The notes: generated by a model from the letters alone, not told the origin. Counted from the first letter of the stretch, positions 41,460-51,530 are shown. The stretch: DNA of 64,000 nucleotides from Gammaproteobacteria bacterium (GCA_021772915.1 JAJFLB010000053.1:1-64000), one strand, 5' to 3'. Numbers and translations are program-made.

Positions 41460-43093
41460 TACAGGACAACTTTAAGAAACTGGCCTGGCTGGATGACCGA
41501 ACTTTTTCCCAAGTCATTCCAGCGCATGAGGTCGTTGAGCTTTACCTTGTAACGTCTGGAGATAGTCCACAGGGAGTCACCACGTTTAACAACGTGCTTG
41601 ATGGTGCTGTTTGTGGGTGGTGCCTTTGGAGGAATCGGGCTGTGAAACAGGGTCAGTACTTTGCCGATGCGTAGCATGTTCGGATTAGTTATACCGTTCC
41701 ATTTCTGCAGATTCCGCACTGAAACCTTGTAGCGATCAGCGATGACAGAGAGACTTTCCCCTGCACGTATCGTGTGATGGATTCGCTCGGATGCGATCAG
41801 ACCAAACTGCAGTTGTTGTAACTCCTGGGCGGCCGCTATGTAGAGTGGATCAACCAACAGCTGTTGGTCGCGGGGCAGACGAAGTTTCTGACCAATTTTG
41901 ATCAAATCCCCGGTGAGCCCATTGCTGCTGCGAAGCACTTTCACGGGTAAATGGTGTCGGGCTGCCAGCTCTGAAATTGTATCGCCGCTTTTAACCAGTA
42001 CCTGATCCCACTTCATCAGGCCGTCCGGGTTTTCTGATTTCAACCAGTGTTGTAATTTGTCCGCGCCTTCGATGGGCAGCACAACTTGCCAGGGTCCGTC
42101 GGGTGAAGTTGCCCAGCGGTTGTAACCCGGGTTAAGGCTGAACAATACATCAATGCTCACCTCACTGATTTGTGAAACCAGCACCAGGTCGCTTTGTGTC
42201 TCCATCTTGACCGTGGCGATGACCGCTTGGTTGGGCGTGAAAGGCAGTTCCACACCATAATTTTCAGGGTCTCGGAAAAGACAGGTCAGGCCCAGCAACT
42301 TTGGAACATAACCCACCGTCTCCTTGGGTAGTTTAATGTTCCAGAAATCTGCTGGCTTACCTTTGGCAAGATTGCCTCTTACACGTCTCGCAACCCGGTT
42401 TTCTCCCGAATTGTATCCGGCTAATGCCAGCAGCCAGTCACCGTTAAACTTCCTGTCCAGAAACTCAAGGTAGTCCAATGCGGCTTTGGTTGAGGCCCAG
42501 ACATCTCGTCGACCGTCGTACCACCAGTTTTGTTTCAACCCGTAGGTCTTGGCGGTTGAGCTGATAAATTGCCATGTCCCAAGTGCACGCCCGCTGGAGT
42601 AAGCAAACGGATCATAGGCTGACTCCACGATCGGCAGCAGCGCCAATTCACCCGGCATGCCGCGAAGCTCAAGTTCCTCCGCAATGAAATAAGCCCATGG
42701 CTGGGCACGTTTGAAGACACGTGCGAGGTAGTCGGGGTGATCGGCATACCACTTGGCCCACATCCGGGACGACTTATGCTCCTTACAATCGGGAAGCTCA
42801 AAGCTGTCTATCAGTCTTGTCCAAACGTTATCAAAGTGCACCGGTGGTGCAACGTAATATTCACTTGTCGGGGCAAAAGGTACCTGGACCGATGCGGCTG
42901 CAGGTTTGGGGCGCGGTATGACGGTTGCTGGTATAAACAAATGCTCATCAATGGACTCACCTGAACCCCTTGGAAGGTCTTGCTGTGCAATTGCATTGAC
43001 CGGTGTTGTTAGCTCAGGCACGGTGCTGTCTTGCGTGGTGGCGCAAGCTGCAAGAGCAAGATACAACAATGGTATGGTGTGACGTGAAGTCAA
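41459..43093 (-). CDS. mltD: Membrane-bound lytic murein transglycosylase D, 544 aa
   Basis: The lipoprotein signal ends in lipobox L-A-A-C. The SLT domain spans about 120-310 with ALLPIVESAYDPFAYSS (catalytic Glu in VESAY), GTWQFISSTAKTYGL and LALAGYNSGENRV, as in MltD. Three LysM repeats follow (about 370-410, 440-480 and 498-542), each with the VKSGDT/IRAGES/VKRGDS opening. MltD cleaves glycan strands to 1,6-anhydromuropeptides at the outer membrane's inner face. The start is TTG with a GGGAAA-like site; no ATG is available. Neighbouring gloB matches E. coli order. Confidence 0.95.
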   Translation of the reverse strand: MTSRHTIPLLYLALAACATTQDSTVPELTTPVNAIAQQDLPRGSGESIDEHLFIPATVIPRPKPAAASVQVPFAPTSEYYVAPPVHFDNVWTRLIDSFELPDCKEHKSSRMWAKWYADHPDYLARVFKRAQPWAYFIAEELELRGMPGELALLPIVESAYDPFAYSSGRALGTWQFISSTAKTYGLKQNWWYDGRRDVWASTKAALDYLEFLDRKFNGDWLLALAGYNSGENRVARRVRGNLAKGKPADFWNIKLPKETVGYVPKLLGLTCLFRDPENYGVELPFTPNQAVIATVKMETQSDLVLVSQISEVSIDVLFSLNPGYNRWATSPDGPWQVVLPIEGADKLQHWLKSENPDGLMKWDQVLVKSGDTISELAARHHLPVKVLRSSNGLTGDLIKIGQKLRLPRDQQLLVDPLYIAAAQELQQLQFGLIASERIHHTIRAGESLSVIADRYKVSVRNLQKWNGITNPNMLRIGKVLTLFHSPIPPKAPPTNSTIKHVVKRGDSLWTISRRYKVKLNDLMRWNDLGKSSVIQPGQFLKVVL

Positions 43094-43164
43094 AAGGTTT
43101 CCCGAATATTGTAATGGCCCGCTATTATGCTGTTTGGGAGCTCTGGGTCAAGTTTGATGGGGCT

Positions 43165-43941
43165 TTAGAACCGGTCTTTCCAGGCACGAATGACAGCCAT
43201 GGCAGACTCCCCAGCTACCACGGTGGGATCCAGTTTCCTGGCTGCTTCCAATACGCTTTTTTCGCGGGTGCGCAAAAATGGATTGGTTGCCAGTTCGTCG
43301 GCCAAACTGGTTGGCAAGGTAATTTTGCCGCCTGCGCGTAAGTCCTTTACTTCTTGTGCCCGTGCCTGGAGTTTGGAATTTTGTGGTTCCACCTGGAGTG
43401 CGAAGGCACAATTGGATTGAGTGTATTCATGCGCGCAGTAAATCTTTGTCGCAGGGGGTAAAGCAGCCAATTTATCCAGGGAGCCCTGCATATCCGTGGC
43501 AGTACCTTCAAAAAATCGTCCGCAACCGATACTGAACAGGGTGTCGCCGCAAAAAAGCGTGTTATTTCCGTAGAAGGCTATATGGCTACGGGTATGTGCG
43601 GGTACCTCGATTACCCTGAACTCTGCATCAAGGGCGGGCAAGCCGACCAGATCCCCCTCAACACAGACCTTGTGTACGAGTGGAATTCTTGCGTCATCTG
43701 GACCGAAAACCCTGGCGGCGTGTTTCTCCAGCAATCTCGAAACCCCACCAATGTGGTCGGGGTGGTGGTGGGTTAGCAGGATGTAGCGCAGATCCAAATT
43801 GTGCTTATCAAGAGTTTCAAGAACGGGTTGGGCATCACCCGGATCTACAACGGCACAGGCCCGACTGTCGGCAGTTACGAGCCAGATGTAATTATCCTGG
43901 AATGCGTTGATGGCAGTAATATTAAGCTGTTTTTCCCACAT
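43165..43941 (-). CDS. gloB: Hydroxyacylglutathione hydrolase (glyoxalase II), 258 aa
   Basis: This metallo-beta-lactamase-fold enzyme hydrolyses S-lactoylglutathione to lactate and glutathione. The metal motif THHHPDHIGG is present, with FCGDTLFSIGCGRFFEG supplying later ligands and CAHEYTQSN near the end of the core. Length matches the family. It is divergent from the YafS-like gene, as in E. coli, and co-oriented with mltD, 71 bases upstream of it. Confidence 0.95.
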   Translation of the reverse strand: MWEKQLNITAINAFQDNYIWLVTADSRACAVVDPGDAQPVLETLDKHNLDLRYILLTHHHPDHIGGVSRLLEKHAARVFGPDDARIPLVHKVCVEGDLVGLPALDAEFRVIEVPAHTRSHIAFYGNNTLFCGDTLFSIGCGRFFEGTATDMQGSLDKLAALPPATKIYCAHEYTQSNCAFALQVEPQNSKLQARAQEVKDLRAGGKITLPTSLADELATNPFLRTREKSVLEAARKLDPTVVAGESAMAVIRAWKDRF

Positions 43942-44123
43942 GCTGCTCTCTCTTTTGAATCTCAGATTGGCTTATTCAACTGCAGATTATCGTTTCGTCA
44001 AAATGAAGGTTGAACAGCCCTGCTCATAACCCGTATGCTTACGCCTGTGACTTGCCAAGTCAAATTTAAGGAGTACTGGTTATTCAAGTCAAGCACCTAC
44101 CGGTTCTTTCCGCCCAGGAGAAA

Positions 44124-44711
44124 TTGACTGCTCAGGTTCTGCACCCTCTATTGGCAGAGCGGAGACCCGAACGGATCCTGGTGCTGGGGCATGCCGAGGT
44201 CAGGCGCATGCCTTTTGAACCTGTCAGCCCCGCACAGATTATTCGTTTGAGTGCAAGTGGTGTTGCCACCGAATCCGGTCTCAGTTGCCGGATTAACGCA
44301 CTGCCTTTTGACGAGGCTGTGTTTGATCTGATTGTTCTGGTCCACCTTCTCAGGGATGGCCACGAGTTGGTGCTGGCCGAGGCGTTGCGAGTGCTGACAC
44401 CTGGCGGTGATGTGGTTCTGAGCGGTCTGAATTCAACGGGATTGCAATATCGGTTCGGTAACCGGGAAAATCGATTTCCCGGACTAAAGCTCAGCAGGGT
44501 GAGCCACTATCTGAAAATGCGGTCCTTTGATATCAGGCAATGTTTGCTGATGGGTATGGCCGGGTCTTCGCGTCCTGCATCCAGATCCGTCTGGCATGGT
44601 TTGCGATTACCCTTTGCCGACCGCGTAGTCATGCACGGTCGTCATCGGTCAGTGATAAAGAAAGTCCACCTTTCCCGTAAACGAAGTCCTTTGGTGCAGT
44701 ATGCAGGCTGA
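44124..44711 (+). CDS. YafS-like SAM-methyltransferase-fold protein, 195 aa or slightly longer
   Basis: Position between gloB and rnhA and the segment [22 protein letters not shown] identify the YafS-like class I methyltransferase group. The first SAM-binding loop (GxGxG) is degenerate here ([11 protein letters not shown]), and the protein is shorter than E. coli YafS, so activity is doubtful. The start is unclear: the TTG at 44,124 has AGGAG only three bases away, while a better AAGGAG at 44,068 precedes in-frame codons without ATG, GTG or TTG at the right distance (ATT at 44,082). It overlaps rnhA by 11 bases. Confidence 0.7.
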   Translation: MTAQVLHPLLAERRPERILVLGHAEVRRMPFEPVSPAQIIRLSASGVATESGLSCRINALPFDEAVFDLIVLVHLLRDGHELVLAEALRVLTPGGDVVLSGLNSTGLQYRFGNRENRFPGLKLSRVSHYLKMRSFDIRQCLLMGMAGSSRPASRSVWHGLRLPFADRVVMHGRHRSVIKKVHLSRKRSPLVQYAG

Positions 44712-45165
44712 TTCGAACTCTACATCCGGATCCAGGAAGCTGACTGATGTTGTGATGTACACTGACGGGGCCTGTAGCGGCAATCCGGGTCCGGGTGGTT
44801 GGGGTGTGGTCTTGATGTCGGGAAAACACCGCAAAGAATTGTATGGTGGAGAGCGCGAGACCACCAACAACCGCATGGAAATGATGGCCGTGATTCGGGG
44901 TGTCGATACCCTTAAACATGGTTGCAGCGTCAATATCCACACCGACTCAAAATATGTCATGCAGGGGATGACACAGTGGGTGGAAGGGTGGAAAAAAAGG
45001 GGCTGGCGGACGGCTTCCAAGCGGGCGGTCAAGAATGTTGATTTGTGGCAACGTCTTGAGCAGGTGCTGGCTGGCCACGAGGTAATCTGGACCTGGGTAA
45101 AAGGCCATTCCGGTGTGCGCGAGAACGAACGCGCCGATGAACTTGCAAGACGGGGTATACCATAA
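44701..45165 (+). CDS. rnhA: Ribonuclease HI, 154 aa
   Basis: The enzyme degrades RNA in RNA-DNA hybrids. The four metal-binding carboxylates are visible: Asp in [15 protein letters not shown], Glu in NNRMEMMAV, Asp in [11 protein letters not shown] and Asp in [11 protein letters not shown], with the catalytic His in VKGHSG. The basic-handle helix ([15 protein letters not shown]) is present as in E. coli. The N-terminal dozen residues are extra. It overlaps the YafS-like gene and is followed one base later by dnaQ. Confidence 0.97.
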   Translation: MQADSNSTSGSRKLTDVVMYTDGACSGNPGPGGWGVVLMSGKHRKELYGGERETTNNRMEMMAVIRGVDTLKHGCSVNIHTDSKYVMQGMTQWVEGWKKRGWRTASKRAVKNVDLWQRLEQVLAGHEVIWTWVKGHSGVRENERADELARRGIP

Positions 45166-45166
45166 G

Positions 45167-45862
45167 ATGCGGCAAGTAGTACTTGATACGGAAACTACGG
45201 GTCTTGATCCCAAGCGTGGTCATCGTATTATTGAAATCGGTGCACTGGAAATGCGGGACCGACAACTCACCGGGCGCCAGTTTCACCGGTATGTCAATCC
45301 TGACAGGGAAATCGAACAGGGTGCACTGGAGGTTCACGGTATAACTGCCGAGTTCCTGGACGACAAACCCCGGTTTGCTGAAGTTGCTGATGAGCTCCTG
45401 GCCTTTGCGAATGGTGCGGAATTGATCATTCACAACGCACCTTTTGATATCGGCTTTATCGACAACGAACTGGCTTTGGCCGGTCACGACCAGCAATCCA
45501 TCACCGCAGTCGCCACCGTGCTGGACACCCTGGAATTAGCCCGTGAGTTGCATCCAGGTCAGCGCAATAATCTCGATGCATTGTGTAAGCGTTACGAGGT
45601 GGACAATAGCAGTCGCACCTTGCACGGGGCCTTGCTGGATTCTGAAATCCTGACGGATGTTTACCTGGCCATGACCGGGGGTCAGGTGGACCTGGGGTTG
45701 AGTCTTGAAAGTGGTGTATCTAAAAATGAGGATGACACTGTGGCAACAGCAGAGCGCCCGGAGTTAACGGTGCTGGCAGCCAACGAGGAAGAATTGAAAC
45801 TCCATCAAGCTCGCTTGCAGGATATTAAAGAGCAATCAGGTAAGTGTTTGTATCTGAATTAG
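45167..45862 (+). CDS. dnaQ: DNA polymerase III epsilon subunit (proofreading exonuclease), 231 aa
   Basis: The DEDDh exonuclease motifs are in order: VLDTETTGL (Asp, Glu), IIHNAPFDIGF (Asp), and LHGALLDSEIL (His, Asp). After the core, GGQVDLGLSLESG contains a clamp-binding-like QVDLGL, and the C-terminus ending EELKLHQARLQDIKEQS matches the segment that binds the alpha subunit. The ATG at 45,167 follows the rnhA stop by one base, which supports it over an upstream start. It proofreads DNA replication in the core polymerase. Confidence 0.96.
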   Translation: MRQVVLDTETTGLDPKRGHRIIEIGALEMRDRQLTGRQFHRYVNPDREIEQGALEVHGITAEFLDDKPRFAEVADELLAFANGAELIIHNAPFDIGFIDNELALAGHDQQSITAVATVLDTLELARELHPGQRNNLDALCKRYEVDNSSRTLHGALLDSEILTDVYLAMTGGQVDLGLSLESGVSKNEDDTVATAERPELTVLAANEEELKLHQARLQDIKEQSGKCLYLN

Positions 45863-45884
45863 CTACGGTTGGCAAATCGCCGGA

Positions 45885-47291
45885 CTAGCGTATTGCCACC
45901 AGCATTGGGTGAGCACGGGTTTCCATCCATTTAAGGGTTTCAAAATATCGACGGATGTTGTTCACGTACTGGCTGGCCTCGTAGCCACGTGCATAACCGT
46001 TGCGTGTCTGGCGGTACCATTTCTCCTGGCTCAGTAATGGCAATCGTTCGTTGACGTCATGCCAGAGGTCGGGATTGCCACCTTGTTTTTGGGTGAGGAC
46101 ACGTGCATCCTCAAGGTGTCCCCAGCCCATGTTGTAGGCGGCAAGGGCCATCCAAGTGCGGTCGGGTTCAGCTATACGTGCGGGTATGCGTGTGTGCATG
46201 CGCAAAAAATAGCGTGCACCTCCCTCAATGCTTTGTACCGGGTCAAGCCGGTTGTTTATCCCCAGTTGCTTGGCTGTGCGCAGGGTCAACATCATGATTC
46301 CACGCACCCCGGTCCCTGATGTTGCCTCCGGATCCCAGTGCGATTCCTGATAACCCATGGCGGCCAGCAAACGCCAATCGAGATCATGCACCGCAGCAAC
46401 CTCTTCAAATACAGGCATCAACGGTGGCAGACGGTTACGTACCTGTTTCATGAACTGAAACATGTCGACACGGTCCAGTTTGGCGTGATTGTCGTAGTAC
46501 CTGCTTTTAATCGCTGCCAGGGTACCGTTCTGCTGAACAAGACTGAAAAATGAGTTTGCCTGCCGTACCAGTGAGTCATCACCGGGCTGAAATGCCCAGG
46601 CCTGTGGCTGCTTGCCAGCCATCGTGAACCCGACACCAAGCAGTGGGTAAAATTGGCTGTGAATCTTGAAAATGTTGGAATCCACCAGGGTGGCATCAAG
46701 TCTGCCGTCAGTAATGGCCAGCAGCAAATCCTCCATACCCTTGTCAGTTGTTGATTGCCACTTCAGTGCGGGGCTCGATGTACGTGCCTGCTGCAATAGG
46801 TACTCATAGCTGGATCCGGCAATGACTGCCAGGTTCAGCTTCTCGAGGTCTCTCAGATTGCGTGGCCGGGGGTGACCACGGCGATACACCACAATGGTCT
46901 CAGCCTGGTCGTAATCGGGACCAAAACTGAACTCCTGCTCGCGTGCTGCCGTACGGGTCAGGTTGGCCGCGATCAGATCCCCCTGGCTGGTCTTGAGCAA
47001 TCTGCCAAGATCAGCGAAGGTAGCGGCTACCTCCACATCAATTTCAAGCCCCAGGTATTCTGCGAACGCTGCTGCCAACTCGTATTCCGGGCCAGTACGG
47101 CCATCGGGACCGATAAAATAGCTGCTGGCGCCATTACGGGTGAGTAAGGTCAGGCTGCCCCGCTGCTGGGCTTGCTGCAAGTAGGTGGTGTGATCGTGAC
47201 CTGAATACAGGAATGGCAACAGCATGAGTCCCGCCAACGCTGTCGGTATATTCTGTTTCCATTGTCCGATTGCCAAAAATCTCACAAGCAA
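45885..47291 (-). CDS. mltF: Membrane-bound lytic murein transglycosylase F, 468 aa
   Basis: The protein has the MltF two-part form: an N-terminal periplasmic solute-binding-like domain (about 45-270; GSLTLLTRNGASSYFIG and YELAAAFAEYLGLEI) and a C-terminal SLT domain with AAMGYQESHWDPEATSGTGV (catalytic Glu), MMLTLRTAKQLGI and LAAYNMGWGHLEDAR. A hydrophobic N-terminal segment (ALAGLMLLPFLYS) anchors or exports it. The start is TTG (or a GTG two codons later). It is convergent with dnaQ. Confidence 0.93.
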   Translation of the reverse strand: MLVRFLAIGQWKQNIPTALAGLMLLPFLYSGHDHTTYLQQAQQRGSLTLLTRNGASSYFIGPDGRTGPEYELAAAFAEYLGLEIDVEVAATFADLGRLLKTSQGDLIAANLTRTAAREQEFSFGPDYDQAETIVVYRRGHPRPRNLRDLEKLNLAVIAGSSYEYLLQQARTSSPALKWQSTTDKGMEDLLLAITDGRLDATLVDSNIFKIHSQFYPLLGVGFTMAGKQPQAWAFQPGDDSLVRQANSFFSLVQQNGTLAAIKSRYYDNHAKLDRVDMFQFMKQVRNRLPPLMPVFEEVAAVHDLDWRLLAAMGYQESHWDPEATSGTGVRGIMMLTLRTAKQLGINNRLDPVQSIEGGARYFLRMHTRIPARIAEPDRTWMALAAYNMGWGHLEDARVLTQKQGGNPDLWHDVNERLPLLSQEKWYRQTRNGYARGYEASQYVNNIRRYFETLKWMETRAHPMLVAIR

Positions 47292-47503
47292 AGCTCATCC
47301 GCTATTTAAGTTGATTATACCAGTTTCGTGTTATTTCGTTATTTATGCTGTAACACTATAAAAAATAACATAAAATATAAAGTTGCACTCGAATTTTCTG
47401 ACGCCAGGGTAGGAATTATCTACTATTTGGCCCCGGTGTCCACTTTTTAGCGTGCAGGGTACAATGGCCATTTTAAGAATCAAACAATGGCGACCACTCG
47501 ATC

Positions 47504-48925
47504 ATGACAATCCGAACCCGATTTGCACCCAGCCCTACCGGTTTTCTCCACGTAGGCGGGGCACGGACCGCCTTATTTTGTTGGCTACATGCACGTGCAA
47601 ACCGGGGTGCGTTTATTTTGCGTATTGAAGATACCGACCTGGAGCGTTCCACGCCAGAGTCTGTGCAGGCCATACTCGATGGCATGGATTGGCTGGGTCT
47701 GGATTGTGACGAAGGACCTTTCTACCAGACACAGCGCTTCGAACGTTACGCTGAGGTCGCTGATCGATTGCTGAATGAGGATAAGGCCTACCTTTGCTAT
47801 TGCAGCAGGGAGCGGTTGGAGAAGTTGCGAAAAAGACAGATGGATGCCGGTATCAAGCCTCGCTACGACGGCAAGTGTCGACACCTCGAATCCACGCCTG
47901 AAGACATTAAGCCCGTGGTGCGTTTCAGTAACCCCAAAATCGGCATGGTTAGTTTCAACGACCTGGTTCGAGGGCGTATCAGCATTTCTAATACCGAACT
48001 GGATGATCTCGTTATTGCGCGTCCGGATGGCTCACCGACCTACAACTTCACCGTTGTCATTGATGATATGGACATGCAAATCACCCATGTCATACGGGGA
48101 GATGACCACATCAACAACACCCCAAGGCAAATCAACATTTACCAAGCCCTGGGTGCTGAGGCACCTGTATTTGCACATGTACCCATGATTTTGGGTAGCG
48201 ATGGAGCCAGGCTCTCCAAGCGCCATGGTGCGGTCGGGGTAATGCAATACCGTAATGACGGTTATCTGCCGCAGGCAGTGCTGAATTACCTGGTGAGGCT
48301 GGGATGGTCACATGGTGATCAGGAAGTTTTCAGTCGTGATGAAATGGTGAGCCTGTTCTCAATTGAGGACGTTAATCGCAAGGCTGCTGCGTTTGAAACC
48401 GACAAACTGGACTGGCTAAACCAGCACTACATGAAAGTTTTGCCGACGGCTGAAGTGGCTGATCACCTGGCGTGGCAATTCGCGGATCAGGGCATAAACC
48501 CGGAAGCGGGGCCAGCACTGGAAAATGTGGTCAGTGTTCAGGCCGAGCGGGTCAAGACCTTAAGGGATATGGCGGTGCAAAGCCGCGTGTTTTTTGAAGA
48601 CTATGTTGAATTCGACCCAGCATCGGCCAAAAAACATTTGCGGCTGGTGGCCGAACATCCACTTGAGTCAGTGTTGGCAAAATTGGAGGCGCTGGAAGAT
48701 TGGTCAGTTGAGCCACTTCACCAGGTGATTGACGACGTGGCAACGGAACTGGATTTGGGAATGGGTAAGGTCGCTCAACCTCTGAGGGTGGCGTTGACTG
48801 GTTCGGGGGTTTCGCCATCGATTGATAAGACCTTGTGGCTGATGGGTAAGCGGCGCAGTCTCGATGGCATTGGCAGGGCGCTGAAGTTTATCCAGGCACG
48901 AAGGAGTGAAAATGTCCAAGGTTGA
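47504..48925 (+). CDS. gltX: Glutamyl-tRNA synthetase, 473 aa
   Basis: This class I synthetase charges tRNA-Glu. The HIGH-equivalent motif is in [18 protein letters not shown] near residue 10; the KMSKS-equivalent is [12 protein letters not shown] near 240. A zinc-site-like Cys cluster lies around residues 97-127 ([12 protein letters not shown] and DGKCRHL). Length is normal and the anticodon-binding end ([17 protein letters not shown]) is intact. It overlaps the next gene by 14 bases. The 212-base AT-rich region upstream divides it from mltF. Confidence 0.97.
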   Translation: MTIRTRFAPSPTGFLHVGGARTALFCWLHARANRGAFILRIEDTDLERSTPESVQAILDGMDWLGLDCDEGPFYQTQRFERYAEVADRLLNEDKAYLCYCSRERLEKLRKRQMDAGIKPRYDGKCRHLESTPEDIKPVVRFSNPKIGMVSFNDLVRGRISISNTELDDLVIARPDGSPTYNFTVVIDDMDMQITHVIRGDDHINNTPRQINIYQALGAEAPVFAHVPMILGSDGARLSKRHGAVGVMQYRNDGYLPQAVLNYLVRLGWSHGDQEVFSRDEMVSLFSIEDVNRKAAAFETDKLDWLNQHYMKVLPTAEVADHLAWQFADQGINPEAGPALENVVSVQAERVKTLRDMAVQSRVFFEDYVEFDPASAKKHLRLVAEHPLESVLAKLEALEDWSVEPLHQVIDDVATELDLGMGKVAQPLRVALTGSGVSPSIDKTLWLMGKRRSLDGIGRALKFIQARRSENVQG

Positions 48926-49877
48926 ACGCCTCTATCACCTGCACAATATCCTCAGTCAACGGCGTACGCCAATATCGCGACAAGACTTGATGGAGCGGAT
49001 GGAATGTTCGCAGGCCACCTTTTACCGCCTGGTGGCGGAGCTGCGGGACTATCTGGGTGCACCCCTTGAACAGGATGCCGACAATCGCGGTTTTTACTAT
49101 GACCGCAGCTATGACCAACCCTTTGAACTGCCGGGAATCTGGATCAGTCCGGCGGAGTTACAGGCGTTGTTGACTGCACGCCAGGTGCTCGGTAATGTGC
49201 AGCCCGGTCTGCTGGAGGGGGAGCTGCAGTCATTGCAGGGCCGAATTTCATCATTGTTGCAGCAAAAAGGCGTTGACGCGGAGGAAGGACAAGCACGTAT
49301 CCACATTCAGTCAGTGGCTGGCCGACCGGTACCGGAGCACCTGTTCCAGGATGTGATGGGTGCGCTGATTGGGCGACAACGGTTGCATATTTGCTACCAC
49401 GGCAGACACAAGGACGATGTCAGTGAGCGGGAAATTTCACCACAGAGACTGACGCAATACCGCAATTCATGGTATCTCGATGCCTGGTGTCACAAGGCGG
49501 ACGGTCTGCGGAGCTTTGCGCTGGAGCGAATCAGCGATCAGAAACTACTGGAAAAGGGTACCCGGGAGCTGTCCCAAAATGAATTGGCAGGACACTTTGA
49601 CAGCGCTTACGGAATATTTTCAGGTCCCGCAGAGCACACCGCCATATTAAAGTTCACACCGGAAATGTCTCGCTGGATCGCGGAAGAACAATGGCACCCA
49701 GATCAAAAAGGATCATTTGACACACGGGGTGCGTGGATATTGGAGGTTCCCTTCAGCAGTCACCGCGAACTGGTCATGGACATCATGCGCTATGGCCCGG
49801 AAGTCGAGGTGCAAGCCCCGGACTTTTTACGTATAGCTGTTGCCGATTCCCAGCGCCAGGCTGCCGCACAATATTGA
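48912..49877 (+). CDS. WYL-domain transcriptional regulator (YafY type), 321 aa
   Basis: Residues 1-65 are a winged helix (HTH_11 type; [24 protein letters not shown]). From about 140 to 220 is a WYL domain ([42 protein letters not shown]), followed by a WCX C-terminal part. WYL domains sense ligands such as nucleic-acid fragments and often control DNA damage or phage responses. AAGGAG lies six bases before the ATG, inside gltX, so translation is coupled to the synthetase. An insertion element begins exactly at its stop codon. Confidence 0.9.
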   Translation: MSKVERLYHLHNILSQRRTPISRQDLMERMECSQATFYRLVAELRDYLGAPLEQDADNRGFYYDRSYDQPFELPGIWISPAELQALLTARQVLGNVQPGLLEGELQSLQGRISSLLQQKGVDAEEGQARIHIQSVAGRPVPEHLFQDVMGALIGRQRLHICYHGRHKDDVSEREISPQRLTQYRNSWYLDAWCHKADGLRSFALERISDQKLLEKGTRELSQNELAGHFDSAYGIFSGPAEHTAILKFTPEMSRWIAEEQWHPDQKGSFDTRGAWILEVPFSSHRELVMDIMRYGPEVEVQAPDFLRIAVADSQRQAAAQY

Positions 49878-49890
49878 CTTATTGGGGTCG
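49877..49890 (+). repeat. Left inverted repeat of the IS
   Basis: ACTTATTGGGGTCG; the first base is the last base of the WYL gene's TGA stop. It is exactly complementary to 51,427-51,440. Confidence 0.75.
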
Positions 49891-50026
49891 GATCTAAGTC
49901 ATAAAAATATGGATACCTAATTACCTGTATTTAATTGGATCTGATAATCCTCTAGCCGCCTCCTAACTCATGTGGTACTCGTTGAAGTGCAAACCAAAAC
50001 GAACCACACAAAATTAGGAGACGACC

Positions 50027-51040
50027 ATGACACTTTATTGCGGAATTGACCTACATGCCAACAATAGCGTGGTGGCAGTGCTTGATGAACAAGATCAAAC
50101 CATCTACGAGAAACGGCTGCCCAACGAGCTGGCAACGATTATCGAAGTGCTAAGTATTTATCAAGCAGAGCTGGATGCTTGCGTGGTGGAATCCACGTAT
50201 AACTGGTATTGGCTGGTGGATGGATTGATGGCAGCCGGTTTCCCGGTGCGTTTGGCACACACCAGCGCATTGCCTGAATATTCAGGTCTGAAGTACAGCA
50301 ATGATTTTTCGGACGCCCGACAACTGGCGCACCTATTGAGGTTAGGTCTCTTACCGACCGGTTACATTTATCCCAAAGAGGAACGCGCATTACGCGACCT
50401 GCTGCGACGGCGGTTGTTACTGGTACGGCAAAGATCATTGCACCACGTAAGTTTGCAGAGTCTGATTGCGCGGCACAGCGGCCAGCGACTCAACACCCGC
50501 CAGATTAAGACGCTGATGCAGGAGCAACTGACAGATTACCTGGAAGGACACGCCTTACTGAGCGGCGAGATTACCCACCAGGCTCGCTGTTGGCTGGATC
50601 GAGCAGTGATGCGGATCGAGCAAGAACTTCAGCATCAGATCAATCCGCGCGAAGACTATCAGTTGTTGCAAAGTGTGCCGGGGATCGGCCCCATACTGGG
50701 CACGACCATTGCACTGGAAACCGGCACCATCGAGCGCTTTGCCAGTTCGGGGAACTATGCCTCCTATGCTCGCTGTGTAAAATCCGAGAAAATCAGCAAC
50801 GGTAAGCGTAAAGGCCAGGGCAACAAGAAAAATGGTAACAAATACTTAGCCTGGGCATTTATGGAGGCAGGACATTATGGCGCCATCTGGAACCCGAGAA
50901 TCAAACGATACTATCAGCGCAAGAAAGCCAAAGGGCACATCTTGGTGGCGAAAAAAGCGGTGGCCAATAAGCTGGCCCGAGCCTGCTTTCACATGCTTAA
51001 ACGCCGGGAAGTGTTCGATGTGACACGCGCTTTCAGTTAA
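50027..51040 (+). CDS. IS110-family transposase (DEDD recombinase), 337 aa
   Basis: The N-terminal RuvC-like DEDD domain shows YCGIDLHANNSVVAV (first Asp), ACVVESTYNWYWL (Glu) and NDFSDARQLAHLL (Asp pair). The C-terminal Transposase_20 domain has LLQSVPGIGPILGTTIALE and a basic helix-rich end (GKRKGQGNKKNGNKYLAWA, with the conserved Ser replaced around KSEKIS or within the RRxx region not assigned). The protein is full length, so the element may be active. GGAG precedes the ATG. These recombinases use a structured RNA from the element's non-coding end to pair donor and target DNA. Confidence 0.95.
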   Translation: MTLYCGIDLHANNSVVAVLDEQDQTIYEKRLPNELATIIEVLSIYQAELDACVVESTYNWYWLVDGLMAAGFPVRLAHTSALPEYSGLKYSNDFSDARQLAHLLRLGLLPTGYIYPKEERALRDLLRRRLLLVRQRSLHHVSLQSLIARHSGQRLNTRQIKTLMQEQLTDYLEGHALLSGEITHQARCWLDRAVMRIEQELQHQINPREDYQLLQSVPGIGPILGTTIALETGTIERFASSGNYASYARCVKSEKISNGKRKGQGNKKNGNKYLAWAFMEAGHYGAIWNPRIKRYYQRKKAKGHILVAKKAVANKLARACFHMLKRREVFDVTRAFS

Positions 51041-51426
51041 TGGTTGCGTCGTGACGGACAACGTTTTGGGGTATGGTGTAAATCCTGGTCTCTCTGATTG
51101 TTGCCGTCACGACACTCTTCAAGGCAGTTTATCTGGAGCGCCCGGTACATGAGCTCTGTTGAGGTTGGCATCCCACTGAGGATAGCCCTGGCTCTGTACA
51201 AGTAAATGGCCATGTGCGGGTACTGAGGTTTTTCTGGAGCGGCTTGGCCGCTTGGGGCCGGCAATAGATTGCTACGCCTAGATCCTGATGGGTGACTGGT
51301 GCGCTTCATATGGAAGCAGCACAAAGAACGAAAACCCTGGTGCGCCATCAGCTGACTGCCATTAGATACAAAGGATGGCCTTCATCAGGGATGCGTTTGG
51401 CCAGTTGACCGGAGACGGCTAATGGG
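51041..51426 (+). ncRNA. Candidate guide (bridge/seeker) RNA region of the IS
   Basis: IS1111-type elements encode a guide RNA in the non-coding stretch after the transposase. Here, beginning eight bases after the stop, GTCGTGACGG-A-CAAC (51,048-51,062) pairs with GTTGCCGTCACGAC (51,100-51,113), a 14-bp stem with one bulged A and a 37-base loop that could hold guide segments. No gene is supported in these bases. RNA boundaries and guide positions cannot be set from one copy. Confidence 0.45.
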
Positions 51427-51440
51427 CGACCCCAATAAGT
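51427..51440 (-). repeat. Right inverted repeat of the IS
   Basis: CGACCCCAATAAGT, the reverse complement of the left repeat at 49,877-49,890. Confidence 0.75.
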
Positions 51441-51530
51441 TGTTTGATCCTCTCATGAATTGAGAACCACCTGTGTTCTCCTGATGCCTCAGCGCTTAAC
51501 TGGCGTGACAACGCACCGGAGTACAGTTAC

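Larger units (their letters stand above)
49877..51440 (+). mobile_element. IS110/IS1111-type insertion sequence
   Basis: A DEDD transposase gene is enclosed by the perfect 14-bp inverted repeats ACTTATTGGGGTCG (49,877-49,890) and CGACCCCAATAAGT (51,427-51,440), giving about 1.56 kb. Presence of inverted repeats and a longer non-coding right end (about 390 bases) than left end (about 136) fits the IS1111 subgroup, where the repeats are usually subterminal. Exact ends therefore may lie a few bases outside. No target duplication was sought beyond the flanks. Confidence 0.75.
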
